A stretch of DNA of 64,000 nt, from NCBI GenBank assembly GCA_965223305.1, contig CBDCWT010000046.1, positions 62,001 through 126,000 on the forward strand, in the 5' to 3' direction. Of the stretch, positions 27,701 through 35,688 are shown piece by piece. The DNA is from CBDCWT01 sp965223305. GTDB taxonomy: Bacteria; Planctomycetota; Planctomycetia; Pirellulales; Pirellulaceae. The position numbers and the translations under genes were made by a program. Within the stretch, counting starts at the first letter, position 1. Each line of letters begins with the position of its first letter. The notes under the pieces were generated by a model that worked only from the letters and a program-made list of their open reading frames with translations, did not search any database and was not told the origin of the DNA.

Positions 27701-28514
27701 TCACGGCGGCGGCAGTGGGGGCACTGATGAGGACGGCCGGTACGACTTTCGATTCGGCATGGGGATTATGTTCGGCCGTGGTGATGACGGCACACTGTCA
27801 CCACAAACGCAGTACGCATTGATCTCCGCTCGACTGGACGATCACTTCGAACAGAACTTCAGCCGCCACGGCAACGGCGTTGCAAGTCTGGAACCGGTGT
27901 CTGCAGAAGACGCAGAGAAGTGGGGTGTCGAGCCAGACCAGGTGTGTCTGCCGGACAAGCCACGAGAAGTGAACTTTGTGATGCTACCAGCCGCAAAGGT
28001 CTCCGGCGTACTGATCGGTGAAGACGACCAGCCGCTGAAGAACTATTCCGTTTCGCTGACCGGTGAAAAGCTTCCGCCCGGGTCGTCCGTGCTGGCCCAA
28101 GTTCGTACCGATGGAAACGGCCGCTTCGAGATCACCGAAATCCCCACGACGATTCTATATCAGTTCGAAGTCCGCAAGCCGCGTTCTGAACTGAAGCCGC
28201 CGTGGGACGACTCCTGGGCCAGTCCGCCGCTGACGTTTGTAGATCCTGGCGACAACGATCTGCGGACCACGCTGAAGTCACCGCTGGCAATAACGGACCA
28301 CCTTACTGTGAAATCGTTGCGGCTGAAGATCGTCGGTTCTGGCGTTCACGGCAAGGCAGCCACGCAACGAGCGACTCAGCAGCCACTGGAGCTGCCGTCC
28401 AATGGAACGACACTGTCTGCCACCGGAATCTCGCTCGATGAGTGGACGCTCAGACTGAGCAACGAAGACGACAGGAAACAACAAGCACCTGCGAATGGAA
28501 CCCCCCAGCCTTAA
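24726..28514 (+). CDS. blaR1: BlaR1-type M56 membrane metalloprotease with propeller and CarboxypepD-like C-terminus
   Basis: This 1262-aa protein starts with several membrane helices and an M56 peptidase domain: ILAHELAHVRRYDYP contains the zinc HExxH (HELAH) and RIEREHCCDDLVV the downstream conserved region. After a further helix near 360 (LVALAAVAAGLLATAVW) there is no penicillin-binding sensor. Instead come WD40-like repeats at about 390-740 (DVRWIEGDKHLISASL, RLSADGSRAIAVTDAYVGVW), a conserved planctomycete beta domain (RVPMVVFLKNTSEQPLQFDF) and carboxypeptidase-regulatory-like domains (GKVVDGDGKPLAGVTVRAAT; GVLIGEDDQPLKNYSV). Signals detected outside likely activate the protease, which inactivates BlaI. 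The ligand is unlikely to be a beta-lactam. Confidence 0.88.
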   Translation: MITLLYIADIITSPVVVECIGWLLVHSSWQFALIVALVFALGRAMRRRSAVARYWMLVTAMLLMVLSPLATWMILPSEEARLASMDTQTPLESPDLVGERREPSSDVADVFPLDERGGPRRTATEVVPPSVVITASDTPVAKPWWSVAAATLGPWLRTIVEVWCCGVLLFSVRPVWSWFMVRRLRRIGTSPVAATVQQALECMRARLQVTRRVEVVASSLVTSPIVVGCFRSIILLPASFIASVPVSQLEAILAHELAHVRRYDYPVNLLQTLVETVFFYHPAVWWLSHRIRIEREHCCDDLVVAALGNKVEYGRALLAVEQFRVTAASTLALGAKGGSLLNRVKRLFADPHGDDRSSGLVALAAVAAGLLATAVWASTLATGNLPEDEVNDAPFRLPDHWIIEDVRWIEGDKHLISASLQGGVNVRRWDVASRQLLSEIKLGSDQHGRPVRQGTIRLSADGSRAIAVTDAYVGVWDTSTGELLRQLPLPQKQWEYDTVRCLDSSKDGSVIVAGLGTSYSRTTQVYPSYGIAWDARSGAVLSTFEQETGYEVCDVAVTADGRRFATCSDGNRVCLWEARSGKLLGNYSKFAHDWKSPEPDLIKNNLVRGIDLSPDGQLLAIVGTFGIRLVDTTSGNLVHTINAPVSIGLGDVVLSSDGQYLARFGSRRGRHDPDSVLVWSLEKGEQLSAVVTPATVARFSSSGRQLAVGESDFYEAISIWPMAVGKRLGPLPPPDRILRINRVEENTHRRGESAAEVARRWQLRWGPAQHGLQYGIALTSAGNRFHIDQRVPMVVFLKNTSEQPLQFDFRPDMFGNPPRVTSADGKPAELARRDLLGQVARYRDKLEPGELFGPLYLNFGLGENPRPRTQEWTPHWGTPTPGVYNLTHRAPIYFADPKATGDTTGPDWLQGTLQTGSLEFEIVDARGGDDEDAAPDRPGPRPLSADEDGIRKTADEQMQSNLPWRARGKVVDGDGKPLAGVTVRAATGIGTLHGGGSGGTDEDGRYDFRFGMGIMFGRGDDGTLSPQTQYALISARLDDHFEQNFSRHGNGVASLEPVSAEDAEKWGVEPDQVCLPDKPREVNFVMLPAAKVSGVLIGEDDQPLKNYSVSLTGEKLPPGSSVLAQVRTDGNGRFEITEIPTTILYQFEVRKPRSELKPPWDDSWASPPLTFVDPGDNDLRTTLKSPLAITDHLTVKSLRLKIVGSGVHGKAATQRATQQPLELPSNGTTLSATGISLDEWTLRLSNEDDRKQQAPANGTPQP

Positions 28515-28900
28515 GAAGTGGGCTTTTCCGCGCTAAGCGAAGGCGGCCTGCGTACGGTTTTCACCGATGGAAAGGATATTTCCGGGTTATGAAGCCGGCA
28601 ATCCGATTCCCGATTGTCATGTTGAGTACTCGGCAGCTATCGTCACCAAACAGATCAACAACAAGGGACGTTTCGATACGAGTTTCGCCCGGCACAGCAG
28701 TTTGGGCCGAAAGCGCATCATCCCGAATATCTGCCCTTGATCAATTCGGCGAGCGCGCACGGTGAGAGCAACTTGGCGTGGTTGAACAATTTCGCGATTT
28801 TGCCACGTGTCGATTCCACCTCACGCACGAAGGGCGATTTGCTTCGACGCACGGGTGGGTTCCGGAAGGGGCAAATTCGCGACCCACTACGGACAATCCC
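28515..28900 (+). other. Intergenic region with a reverse copy of the dispersed repeat
   Basis: No gene recognised. Positions 28780-28880, read on the minus strand, carry the core of the dispersed intergenic repeat: CCCGTGCGTCGAAGCAAAT, CGCC, then GGTGGAATCGAC. The first part (28515-28740) has short open stretches without known resemblance. Confidence 0.5.
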
Positions 28901-28947
28901 ATCGCGTCCGACATGGTACAATATTGGCGTGGACAAAGGAGCTGAAT

Positions 28948-29157
28948 ATGATCCAAGTTGTCGTAGAATCCCATGTTGCAGACCAGATTCGCCGTGCCGA
29001 GGGTCAAGTTGAATTGGTGGACGACCAAGGCAATCGTATTGGCGTTGTTCGTCGGCCACCAACGGAAGATGACATTAGGTTCGCCAAGTCACGAATTGGG
29101 AGCAAGGGACCAAAGGTCACTGTCGATGAACTAATCACTAAGGTGAAGGCGTTGTGA
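28948..29157 (+). CDS. Putative antitoxin of a type II-like pair
   Basis: A 69-aa protein with RBS AAAGGAG 6 nt before the ATG and a -10-like TACAAT at 28917. The sequence (MIQVVVESHVADQIRRAEGQ; LVDDQGNRIGVVRRPPTEDD; VTVDELITKVKAL) has a short beta N-terminus and a charged helical tail, as in small antitoxins. I do not recognise a specific family. The stop overlaps the next start (GTGA), a hallmark of antitoxin-toxin operons, and size and order fit. Confidence 0.55.
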   Translation: MIQVVVESHVADQIRRAEGQVELVDDQGNRIGVVRRPPTEDDIRFAKSRIGSKGPKVTVDELITKVKAL

Positions 29158-29405
29158 CCTACGACGTCGTTCTGTCGATGGATGCGGTGGAAGACGTGTT
29201 GCGAATTACCATGGTGAGCGGCTCGAAAACGGAAGTCGTGGCTGCATCGAAGCGGATACAAGATGCCTTGCGATCAGATCCGTCCGCCGCTGGAGAGCAT
29301 CTGAGTGAGGGATTGTACTTCGTTGATCGCGACCCATTGCGGGCGTTCTTCACGATCGACGTCGATGAGCTGTTGGTCGAAATCGTCAACGTCAAACAAG
29401 TGTGA
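29154..29405 (+). CDS. Putative ParE/RelE-like toxin
   Basis: An 83-aa protein starting with GTG that overlaps the upstream stop. It has the shape of a ParE/RelE toxin: an N-terminal strand and helix (YDVVLSMDAVEDVLRITM), a helical middle (RIQDALRSDPSAAGEHLSEG) and a C-terminal beta pair (YFVDRDPLRAFFTIDVDELL, EIVNVKQV), matching the RxxFxIDxxxxxVxIxxV pattern of the superfamily. If functional it would be an mRNA interferase or gyrase poison held by the upstream protein. Assignment is by pattern only. Confidence 0.6.
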   Translation: MTYDVVLSMDAVEDVLRITMVSGSKTEVVAASKRIQDALRSDPSAAGEHLSEGLYFVDRDPLRAFFTIDVDELLVEIVNVKQV

Positions 29406-29519
29406 CCTGGTCGGCTAACGTTGGCGTAGGACAGGGCAGCTCCGGGCGAGTCCATCGTATCGCCTACCCATTGGACGGCCTGCTCTGCTTTGGCCGCGCC
29501 ACCCGCCCAGTGCCGTTTC

Positions 29520-29920
29520 GAACTGAGGCCAGTCACTTTAGAGTGCTCACGGCAGCTGCGCGACCTCGTGCGCGAACTGCATTCTTCAGCGCGCCGAGGT
29601 GGCGCCCACCGCGTGCGCGAACTGCGCGCAGTTGGATGCGTCGAGGAAAGACACCCGTGCGTCGAAGCAAATTGCCGTTCGTGCACCGGGTGGAATCGTT
29701 CCACGCGTCGAAACTTTGCCTCTCTGCCAGCCGGCCGGTATCAAAATGAGGACACTCCCACGGGCCACCTGGCACAGTTGGATTGGTGCGGCAAAGCCCG
29801 CCGCCGCTTGATGCCAGAATGGGGCGGTCGTTGCCAATAAACCCGGCCCGCTGAGGACGCGTCGGCCGATGAATTCGATGCGTCCAAGCGATTTGCTGAA
29901 TCTTCATCGGTCGGCTTGGC
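29520..29920 (+). repeat. Dispersed intergenic repeat copy
   Basis: This gene-free stretch (29406-30010) carries the most complete copy of a repeat seen in several intergenic regions. Recognisable blocks: ACCCGTGCGTCGAAGCAAAT (29651), GGGTGGAATCG (29687), TATCAAAATGAGGACACTC (29739), CGCCGCTTGATGCC (29802), GGGGCGGTCGTTGCCAATA (29820), and a hairpin TCATCGGTCggcttGGCCGATG (29905). Compare 31860, 33840, 35740, 37500 and 50940. Confidence 0.6.
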
Positions 29921-30015
29921 CGATGCACGGGGGCTGCCTCGACGGCTGGTACATTCGGCGCTTTCACCCGTTCTTGCCGGAAAGTTGCCAGATGGCTTCG
30001 GGAAAATCGCATTTA

Positions 30016-30718
30016 GTCCCGAAGGGACGACCCGACGACAGCCCAGGGTGGAGCCGTGTGAGCGCCAGCGAAGGCAGGCGCAACCCTGGGTATGATGTGG
30101 GCACTTCCATCGTGAAACCCCGAAGGGGTGACTCTAACGGAAGAGGCGCAGAGTTATGCCACAATCGTTATCGAAGGTCATCATCCATATCATCTATAGC
30201 ACGAAGGACCGCAAACCGTTCCTGCAAAGTAAGGAGTTGAGAGACGAGTTGTATGCGTACAAAGCCGCCGTTCTGGACTCGTCCGCGGTCCTCATCAATG
30301 GTATGCCCGACCACGTGCATGTCCTATGCTTGCTATCCCGGAAGTGTCCGATTGCGGACCTCGTGCGTGTCTCGAAGGCGGAGACCTCGAAGTGGGTTAA
30401 GCGGCAAGGCCCAAGCCGATCAGGATTTCAGTGGCAAAGCGGCTACGGAGCGTTCTCGGTGAGTGAATCCAACGTCGAGCAGGTTCGACAATACATCGCC
30501 AATCAGGAGCGTCACCATGCGAGGCGGTCGTTCCAGGATGAGTTCCGTGAAATCTGCCGCCGCCACGGTGTGGAACTCGATGAAGGATACGTTTGGGATT
30601 GATGCCGAACCAGGGGTCGTGGTGTTGGGGCCACCCCTTCGGGGTTTCCAATCACCTTTGAACTTTCATTTCCCAGGGTTCCGCACCGCTCGCTTCACTC
30701 GCGATGCTTCACCCTGGG
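30016..30718 (+). mobile_element. RAYT unit: Y1 transposase flanked by mirror-image REP hairpins
   Basis: Left side: GTCCCGAAGGGAC (30016), CCCAGGGT/ACCCTGGG arms (30042 and 30083) and ACCCCGAAGGGGT (30117). Right side: ACCCCTTCGGGGT (30633), then CCCAGGGT/ACCCTGGG arms (30672 and 30711). The two flanks are arranged symmetrically around the transposase gene, the pattern of a REP-associated tyrosine transposase with its own substrate hairpins. Confidence 0.75.
30156..30602 (+). CDS. REP-associated tyrosine transposase (IS200/IS605 Y1 type)
   Basis: This 148-aa HUH endonuclease has the metal-binding GMPDHVHVLCLL motif and the catalytic tyrosine in VEQVRQYIANQERHH. The N-terminus (LSKVIIHIIYSTKDRKPF) and middle (FQWQSGYGAFSVSESN) match the small planctomycete TnpA-REP group. 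It would nick and rejoin single-stranded REP hairpins. The gene appears intact; the ATG at 30156 directly follows the left REP. Confidence 0.9.
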   Translation: MPQSLSKVIIHIIYSTKDRKPFLQSKELRDELYAYKAAVLDSSAVLINGMPDHVHVLCLLSRKCPIADLVRVSKAETSKWVKRQGPSRSGFQWQSGYGAFSVSESNVEQVRQYIANQERHHARRSFQDEFREICRRHGVELDEGYVWD

Positions 30719-31107
30719 CTGACCTAGCGCCGCCACTTCGTGGCTGAGCCAATTGCGCCGTTCGACGCTCTGTGATCCTGTCCAACACCCACTTCCGATC
30801 GGCCACGCAACTCCATCTGGTAGTCCGGCGCGCAGTCAAACCGATATGACGGAGAACCTGCCTCGACAGTCGTGAACCGGAACGTCGCAAGTCGCGTCGG
30901 TCAGATAGGCCGATGCAGTTTCGGCCTTTGCCTCCGACGCGTCAGCGTGAAACTCCGACGCTGGTTGAAACGTGTTAGCAACTTGCGGAATCAGCTTCGG
31001 CCCTGCGTGAAAATAGGGTCTGCATCGGCTATTCTGAAGACGCGCAATGCGTGCTGTTTGGTCACGAATTCTACCCCGTTTGTCCCCGGAATAATCGAGG
31101 CACACCA
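30719..31107 (+). other. Intergenic stretch with repeat debris
   Basis: Contains GTCGGTCagataGGCCGATG (30896), the hairpin word of the dispersed repeat, and CGTCAGCGTGAAACT (30940), also seen at about 31826. No gene seen. Confidence 0.4.
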
Positions 31108-31701
31108 ATGAGGCTACAGGCTGCCGTTGTCGTTGTTTGTCTATTCTCGTCGAGCACTGGGTCTGCCCAAGAAGACACTGAGCAGAAGCAACCCGAGTTC
31201 AAGGTGGAAACGGTTAAACCACAAGCGGTAATGTCCATTCGCTTTAAAGTAGCTGCCAACTCGCAAAAAATCATCGCAAAGTTCGGCCAGTCCATGGGCG
31301 CGGTGTTCCAGCACCTAAAGGAGAATGGAGTGCAACCTTCTGGCCCGCCATTCGGTCGTTATCACGCTCACAACGAAAATGAAATTGACCTTGAAATTGG
31401 TTTCCCGGTTGCAAAAGCAGTCGATGCCAAGGGCGACATCAAGGCAAGCGAATTGCCAGGTGGCAGGGTCGTAACCACAGTACATGTTGGTCCCTTCACT
31501 CAACTAAGCAAGCTTCACAAGGCGATTCAAGAGCATGTTCGCAAGAATGGGCTGGAGCCAAGAGGCGGGCTGTGGGAATCTCTATTGGTTGGCCCCTACC
31601 AGGAGAAGGACCCGCAGAAATACAAGACAAAGCTGTACCTTCCGGTGCAGGACACCAGACTCGACGATGCAGCTTCGGACTCGAAACAGAGTTCTCCGTA
31701 G
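31108..31701 (+). CDS. Exported GyrI/AraC-effector-domain-like protein
   Basis: This 197-aa protein has a signal peptide (MRLQAAVVVVCLFSSSTGSA before QE) and a GyrI-like small-molecule-binding domain: VMSIRFKVAANSQKIIAKFG, QHLKENGVQPSGPPFGRYHA, IDLEIGFPVAKAV, LPGGRVVTTVHVGPFTQLSK and GLWESLLVGPYQEKDP. These domains bind hydrophobic ligands in transcription factors such as Rob and BmrR; some act as hydrolases. Export makes a gyrase-inhibitor role unlikely; a periplasmic ligand-binding or scavenging role is possible. It stands alone. The start is chosen at the signal peptide Met. Confidence 0.8.
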   Translation: MRLQAAVVVVCLFSSSTGSAQEDTEQKQPEFKVETVKPQAVMSIRFKVAANSQKIIAKFGQSMGAVFQHLKENGVQPSGPPFGRYHAHNENEIDLEIGFPVAKAVDAKGDIKASELPGGRVVTTVHVGPFTQLSKLHKAIQEHVRKNGLEPRGGLWESLLVGPYQEKDPQKYKTKLYLPVQDTRLDDAASDSKQSSP

Positions 31702-31764
31702 CGTGGCTTTTGGTGCGGTCGTCGTCAGATGGGACGACCTTGCTAAGAAAGAACGTTCCCGAAA

Positions 31765-32100
31765 GTGCGTCGGCAAACTGACCGATGCACTCTCGCACTT
31801 TGGCGTCGTGCCTTCAGCGTGAAACTGGTATGCGTGTTCGGGTGCCTGCGGAGCGGCCAATTTCGGCGCACGAACGGGCGCCGTCCGAGCACGTGAGCGC
31901 GAGTTACCGAAATCCCGTTCGCGCAACGGGTGGAGTCGACACGTCACAGCCAAGCCCGGCGCGGGGGAATCAAAGTGAGGACACCGGCCCGCTAGTGGGA
32001 AGCCGGGACAAGTACCGCCGCTTGATGCTAAAACTGGAGTGGTAGGCGCCAGTAACGGCTTCGCCGTAGATCCCCAGGGGCGAACGGTCATTTCTTGCGG
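31765..32100 (+). repeat. Dispersed intergenic repeat copy
   Basis: Blocks shared with other copies: GTCGGCAAACTGACCGATG (31770), TTCAGCGTGAAACTGG (31814), GGGTGGAGTCGACACG (31929), AAGTGAGGACACCGG (31974), GCCGCTTGATGCTA (32018), then CGCCGTAGATCCC and CGGTCATTTCTTGCGG (up to 32100), the last pair also present at 33774-33812. Confidence 0.55.
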
Positions 32101-33425
32101 CTTCTGTGGGATTTTTCCGGCGCCTTCTTCTTCGCCGATTTTTTCGTGCTCACCAACCTCGTGTCCATTTTCCTAGCACCTGTTGAGGGCTGAACATCAG
32201 CTCGAGGACCAACACCGATTTCCGGGATGTGAACGTTTAGCGCCGCGTAGATGTAAAAGTCGACGTCGGAAGCTTCATTCCCGAAGTAGCCCCACTCGCA
32301 GTATTCGCATGAGTGGAGGTGTCCGGCCGCCGGCAACTCTGAGTCGGTTCCAGTGTCCACGCCACGCAGCACGACGCCGCCGGACGACGATGGCGGAGGC
32401 TCCAGCCAGGTGACGCCGAAATCCCCCACCTTTTCCGAACTCTCACCGCAGATTGGCAACGCGGATTCGAGGTCCGACAACTCCATTTGCGATTTCATTC
32501 GCGACTTTTCTTGGCGAGTAGGAAAACGCTCGAGCTGCCACGTTTCATCGACACAGGTTTCGAACAGATAGGGCGCGAAAGTTACATCTAGTCCAGCCTG
32601 CAGCGCCGTCGCCGCAACTAGTTGATCGCGTCCTTTGAGCGTAGTCACGGAACGCTGGTCAAGCTGCGTCTGCTTCACCTGAAAGCGGGCGTCCTGATGG
32701 TACAAGTGACAGCAGGGATAGCCGACGATGCCGCCCTGAGGTAGGAACGTGGCATCGGCCAGCAGTGACTGCCAGGCTTCTAGAATCGTGGAAGCCAGAC
32801 CTTCATCCGCGACCGTGGGCGGCGGTTCGCTCTTGGCGTTGCGACGCAGCAGATAAGTGACCGTTACCCGTGCCCCCATGCCAACTCTTTCGATCTGATG
32901 ATCCACGTCACCGAAAAACGCAACCCAATGAAGCTGGTTCGCCTTTCGTTGCTTACGGATTGCTGCCCCCCAATCAAATCGCTGCACGACGCCTCGATGA
33001 ATCAACACGAAGTCGCCTCGCCAAAACTGCGACGGCAAACACACGACCAAGGTGCCGAACATGTCTTGGCCACGCGGCGTGTCCTTGTGTGGCGCAAAGT
33101 GGCCGCCCGACGTGTAGACGTTCAGTGCATACAGCTCCGCGATGATTGGAGGCGAGTCGTGCGGCAGCATCTGACGCCGGATCGCATCCAGGATGCCGGC
33201 CGCTTCGGGGTCGAAATCCTCGACGGAAAAACCTCCCTTCTCGGCTTTCAACTGCACGGCCTCGCGTACTCTGCGGTCGAAGCGGGTCCGTCGTTTGTCG
33301 CCGAACGTCGCCGGTTGGCAACGATCGATCAACGGTTGCAGCACTTTCGCCTGCGCGTAATCATTCTCGGCCCGTTCGACCGTGAACCACGAACTTATCA
33401 CGAAATACCACAGTGAACGGGTCAT
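32088..33425 (-). CDS. 2-oxoglutarate/Fe(II) oxygenase family protein, 5' end frameshifted
   Basis: The 445-aa frame contains a prolyl-4-hydroxylase-like 2OG-Fe(II) oxygenase domain: ELYALNVYTSGGHFAPHKDT with the H113-x-D115 pair, GTLVVCLPSQFWRGD, WVAFFGDVDHQIERVG with the distal His176, and GARVTVTYLL with the 2OG-binding Arg. A long C-terminal part with CEYCEWGYFGNEA resembles other planctomycete and fungal members; the tail is Lys-rich. The first 15-20 residues do not fit the family. A better N-terminus lies in the preceding frame (33361-33513) with its own RBS, so an indel near 33380 probably separates them. The substrate is unknown. Confidence 0.75.
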   Translation of the reverse strand: MTRSLWYFVISSWFTVERAENDYAQAKVLQPLIDRCQPATFGDKRRTRFDRRVREAVQLKAEKGGFSVEDFDPEAAGILDAIRRQMLPHDSPPIIAELYALNVYTSGGHFAPHKDTPRGQDMFGTLVVCLPSQFWRGDFVLIHRGVVQRFDWGAAIRKQRKANQLHWVAFFGDVDHQIERVGMGARVTVTYLLRRNAKSEPPPTVADEGLASTILEAWQSLLADATFLPQGGIVGYPCCHLYHQDARFQVKQTQLDQRSVTTLKGRDQLVAATALQAGLDVTFAPYLFETCVDETWQLERFPTRQEKSRMKSQMELSDLESALPICGESSEKVGDFGVTWLEPPPSSSGGVVLRGVDTGTDSELPAAGHLHSCEYCEWGYFGNEASDVDFYIYAALNVHIPEIGVGPRADVQPSTGARKMDTRLVSTKKSAKKKAPEKSHRSRKK

Positions 33426-33513
33426 CCGGAACGAAGGTCCCAGAGGCCGAAAACGGAGCCTTAACTCCGTGGATCGCCCAGCGCAGTTTCTCCAGTCGAC
33501 CGCCGTCTTTCAC
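33361..33513 (-). pseudogene. Out-of-frame 5' part of the 2OG oxygenase gene
   Basis: A GTG at 33513 is preceded by AAGGAGA at 7 nt. It encodes 50 residues (LEKLRWAIHGVKAPFSASGT, FVPDDPFTVVF, then FVVHG) that match the F-x-A-T/S-G-T N-terminal strand region of this oxygenase family. It hits a stop at 33361 while overlapping the 445-aa frame. Joining the two by one base would give a normal-looking start for the enzyme. Confidence 0.55.
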
Positions 33514-33529
33514 GATCAAATCTCCTTAT

Positions 33530-34299
33530 TCCATTTGCCGGCGTCTTTGCCGATCATTTACCTTTCAAAAAAAGGTCCTCACCTTTTCACTTCTTCTCGG
33601 TCTTTGGATTTTAGAGGAAAAGCAACATTTGCACTGGGCCCCTGAAGCGCGAAGCGATTTCGGACCGGACGATCCGACGCAACGCCTTTCGGCGTATGCT
33701 TGGCGACGTTCCCGGTACCCCGGGTAGCTGCGGGAGGCGCCGCAGCAACCCGGGGCTAAAAGAGTAACGGCATCTCCGTAGATCCCGGGGTCGACCGGTC
33801 ATTTGCTGCGGGCGACAGCCAGATGAGCTGCGGTCGGTGGGCACGACCCTTGCGGCTTCGCCAAATCGCCGTACTGACACTGGTGGAATCGCCCGACCAC
33901 TCGAAACCCTGCATCTCTGCCGAGTGGCGGTATCGAATGAGGATACTCCAACAGCCGGCCTGGCGGTTGGAGGTGTGTGAAAAAAGCCGCGCCGCTTGAT
34001 CCCAAAATCCGGCGGTCGTTGCCCATAGGCCCGGTCCCTAAAAACGCGTCGGACGATGAAGCAGTGTGAAAGGCCGAGGAGAGTTGGCGGCGACCGTTAA
34101 GGGTGACGGTGCTATTGAATGAGATCTCCGGACGGCTGATGATGTAGTGGCTGATCGGTAGCGAGTCTCGCGGGGAGTCGACCGGTAGCACGCTGACTCC
34201 GGCGTGCGATTTGACGGACCTTCGTTGGCATCGTGTCCGTCATGGCAGTTGAAATCACCGGCGTTTACCCGAAACGGAGCAGTCAGCAGACCAACAGAA
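33530..34299 (+). repeat. Intergenic region with a dispersed repeat copy
   Basis: No gene recognised over about 770 bp. Blocks of the dispersed repeat: CTCCGTAGATCCCGGGG (33774), CGGTCATTTGCTGCGG (33796), GGTGGAATCGCCCGACCACT (33879), CATCTCTGCC (33911), GAATGAGGATACTCC (33932), GCCGCTTGATCCC (33988), GGCGGTCGTTGCCCATA (34011), ACGCGTCGGACGATGAA (34043). Another hairpin-like part is ACCCCGGGTAGCTGCGGGAG (33717). Confidence 0.5.
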
Positions 34300-35448
34300 A
34301 TGCGCCTTCCCGAAGCGAAAGTCAAAGCGGCCATCCAACGTTCGGAGGAAGAGGTTCGCCTCACCGCCCTCCGATTTTTCACGGACTCTCCGACTGACGA
34401 CCGCACGGTCATGCCCCTGGTCATTCAGGCAGTCGAGTTCTACGGCATCGAGGCCGCCTTTCGAGTGCTACGTGAGGCCGACAATCTCCCTCAGACGGAT
34501 TCCACCGCGGAATGGCTCGTAGGCCAGCTGCACCGCGCGGATCTCGATCCCCGCGACGTCCATGATGACAACTACTGCTCTGCCATTTCTTTGATTTTGT
34601 GCGACCTGGGCAGCGACCTACTCCCACGCTGGTACGACCGGATCCATCAGGCCCCACTTTTTTCAAACCAGCTTAAGCGGCGGCTTGCCGACGGTATGAC
34701 AGCATCATCCTGGAGCTGGCAGGATGTCTGGGCAAGGTTCCTGTCGTGTGTTGACGAACTGAGCCGCAAGACCAAATGGTCAAGTGCAGAGCACATACGG
34801 ATTCACCGACTGGGTGAACTGCTAGCGCGACATCCAAGAGCCGAGCGAAAGATCCTTAGCTTGCTGCAGCGGAAGTTGCCGAACATCACTCCTGACTTAG
34901 CTGGCTGGATCGACCAGGACGTGGTGCGGATCGCTGGATTGATGCGGCTCGAGGCGGCCATTCCGCAAATCATTGAACGTGCTCACCTCGCCGACGAGAA
35001 TACCGCAGATAACTGCGGGCAGGCACTGGGCCGGATCGGAACGGACCAAGTCGTCACAGCCATCGCCAGCGACTGGGAATGTGGCGACTTCGATTTTCGT
35101 ATGATCATGTGCGAAGCCCTGAAGATGGTCCACTCCGATCTTTGCGTCGCAACTTGCCTCCGTTTTCTGCACGAGGAGCGAGACGCCGAGACCCGGGTCG
35201 AACTCGGCTACGCTTTGCTCAATCACTTCTCTTTCGATGCTATCGAGCCCATCCGCCAGCTGGTCCAGGGGGACCTGGAACACCTAGACCCCGAAGAAGC
35301 AGGTCTGCGGTTTTTGCTGGTGGTTGTGGCGATGATCATGGACGTGCGGTTTCCGGAGTTCGACACCTGGCAACGGCAAGCCATCGCCGCTGACTGGGGT
35401 GCCTATGGCTTGGAAGTCAGCCGGATTTCGGAAAACCTCGGGGAGTAG
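34300..35448 (+). CDS. HEAT-like repeat protein
   Basis: This 382-aa cytosolic protein is predicted almost fully helical. It opens with MRLPEAKVKAAIQRSEEEVR and LTALRFFTDSPTDDRTVMPL, then shows HEAT-like pairs such as AGLMRLEAAIPQIIERAHL, NCGQALGRIGTDQVVTAIAS and RVELGYALLNHFSFDAIEPI. It resembles planctomycete and other bacterial proteins found near SEC-C or immunity-type genes. The ATG at 34300 is preferred because the preceding 32 codons are non-helical. A SEC-C/HEAT protein is encoded 530 bp downstream on the same strand; the two may be functionally related. Role unknown. Confidence 0.7.
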   Translation: MRLPEAKVKAAIQRSEEEVRLTALRFFTDSPTDDRTVMPLVIQAVEFYGIEAAFRVLREADNLPQTDSTAEWLVGQLHRADLDPRDVHDDNYCSAISLILCDLGSDLLPRWYDRIHQAPLFSNQLKRRLADGMTASSWSWQDVWARFLSCVDELSRKTKWSSAEHIRIHRLGELLARHPRAERKILSLLQRKLPNITPDLAGWIDQDVVRIAGLMRLEAAIPQIIERAHLADENTADNCGQALGRIGTDQVVTAIASDWECGDFDFRMIMCEALKMVHSDLCVATCLRFLHEERDAETRVELGYALLNHFSFDAIEPIRQLVQGDLEHLDPEEAGLRFLLVVVAMIMDVRFPEFDTWQRQAIAADWGAYGLEVSRISENLGE

Positions 35449-35457
35449 GGAACTCAG

Positions 35458-35688
35458 TCAGCCAGTGGTTGCCCGCCCACAATCATTGTGCGGGCCGCGA
35501 TGAGTCAAATCGCAAGTTACAACCGCGGAAACGATTCGCCCCGTGTCAGAGTGAAGCTCGATGTTGAACTCTTGTTGACGATCACTCATCGAACGTGAGC
35601 AGCTAACGCGAAGCCAGAGGTTGCCGGTGTTGACTTGCTGGTGACTAACGCTGAGCGTCACCTTCGCGTATTCTATCACATCTCGCAT
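35458..35688 (-). CDS. Small hypothetical protein, weak candidate
   Basis: A 76-aa frame (starting MRDVIEYAKVTLSVSH) alternates hydrophobic and polar residues in a beta-like way and lies opposite an otherwise empty stretch, convergent with the HEAT gene. No family or RBS recognised; the frame may be chance. The surrounding 35449-35979 holds a weak dispersed-repeat copy (CGTGACTTAGCAAAT at 35769, GTGGAATCGACC at 35800). Confidence 0.25.
   Translation of the reverse strand: MRDVIEYAKVTLSVSHQQVNTGNLWLRVSCSRSMSDRQQEFNIELHSDTGRIVSAVVTCDLTHRGPHNDCGRATTG

Noticed and set aside
34038..34424. Minus-strand frame of 128 codons
   Set aside because: It overlaps the start of the HEAT gene and dispersed-repeat DNA, with no protein-like pattern.
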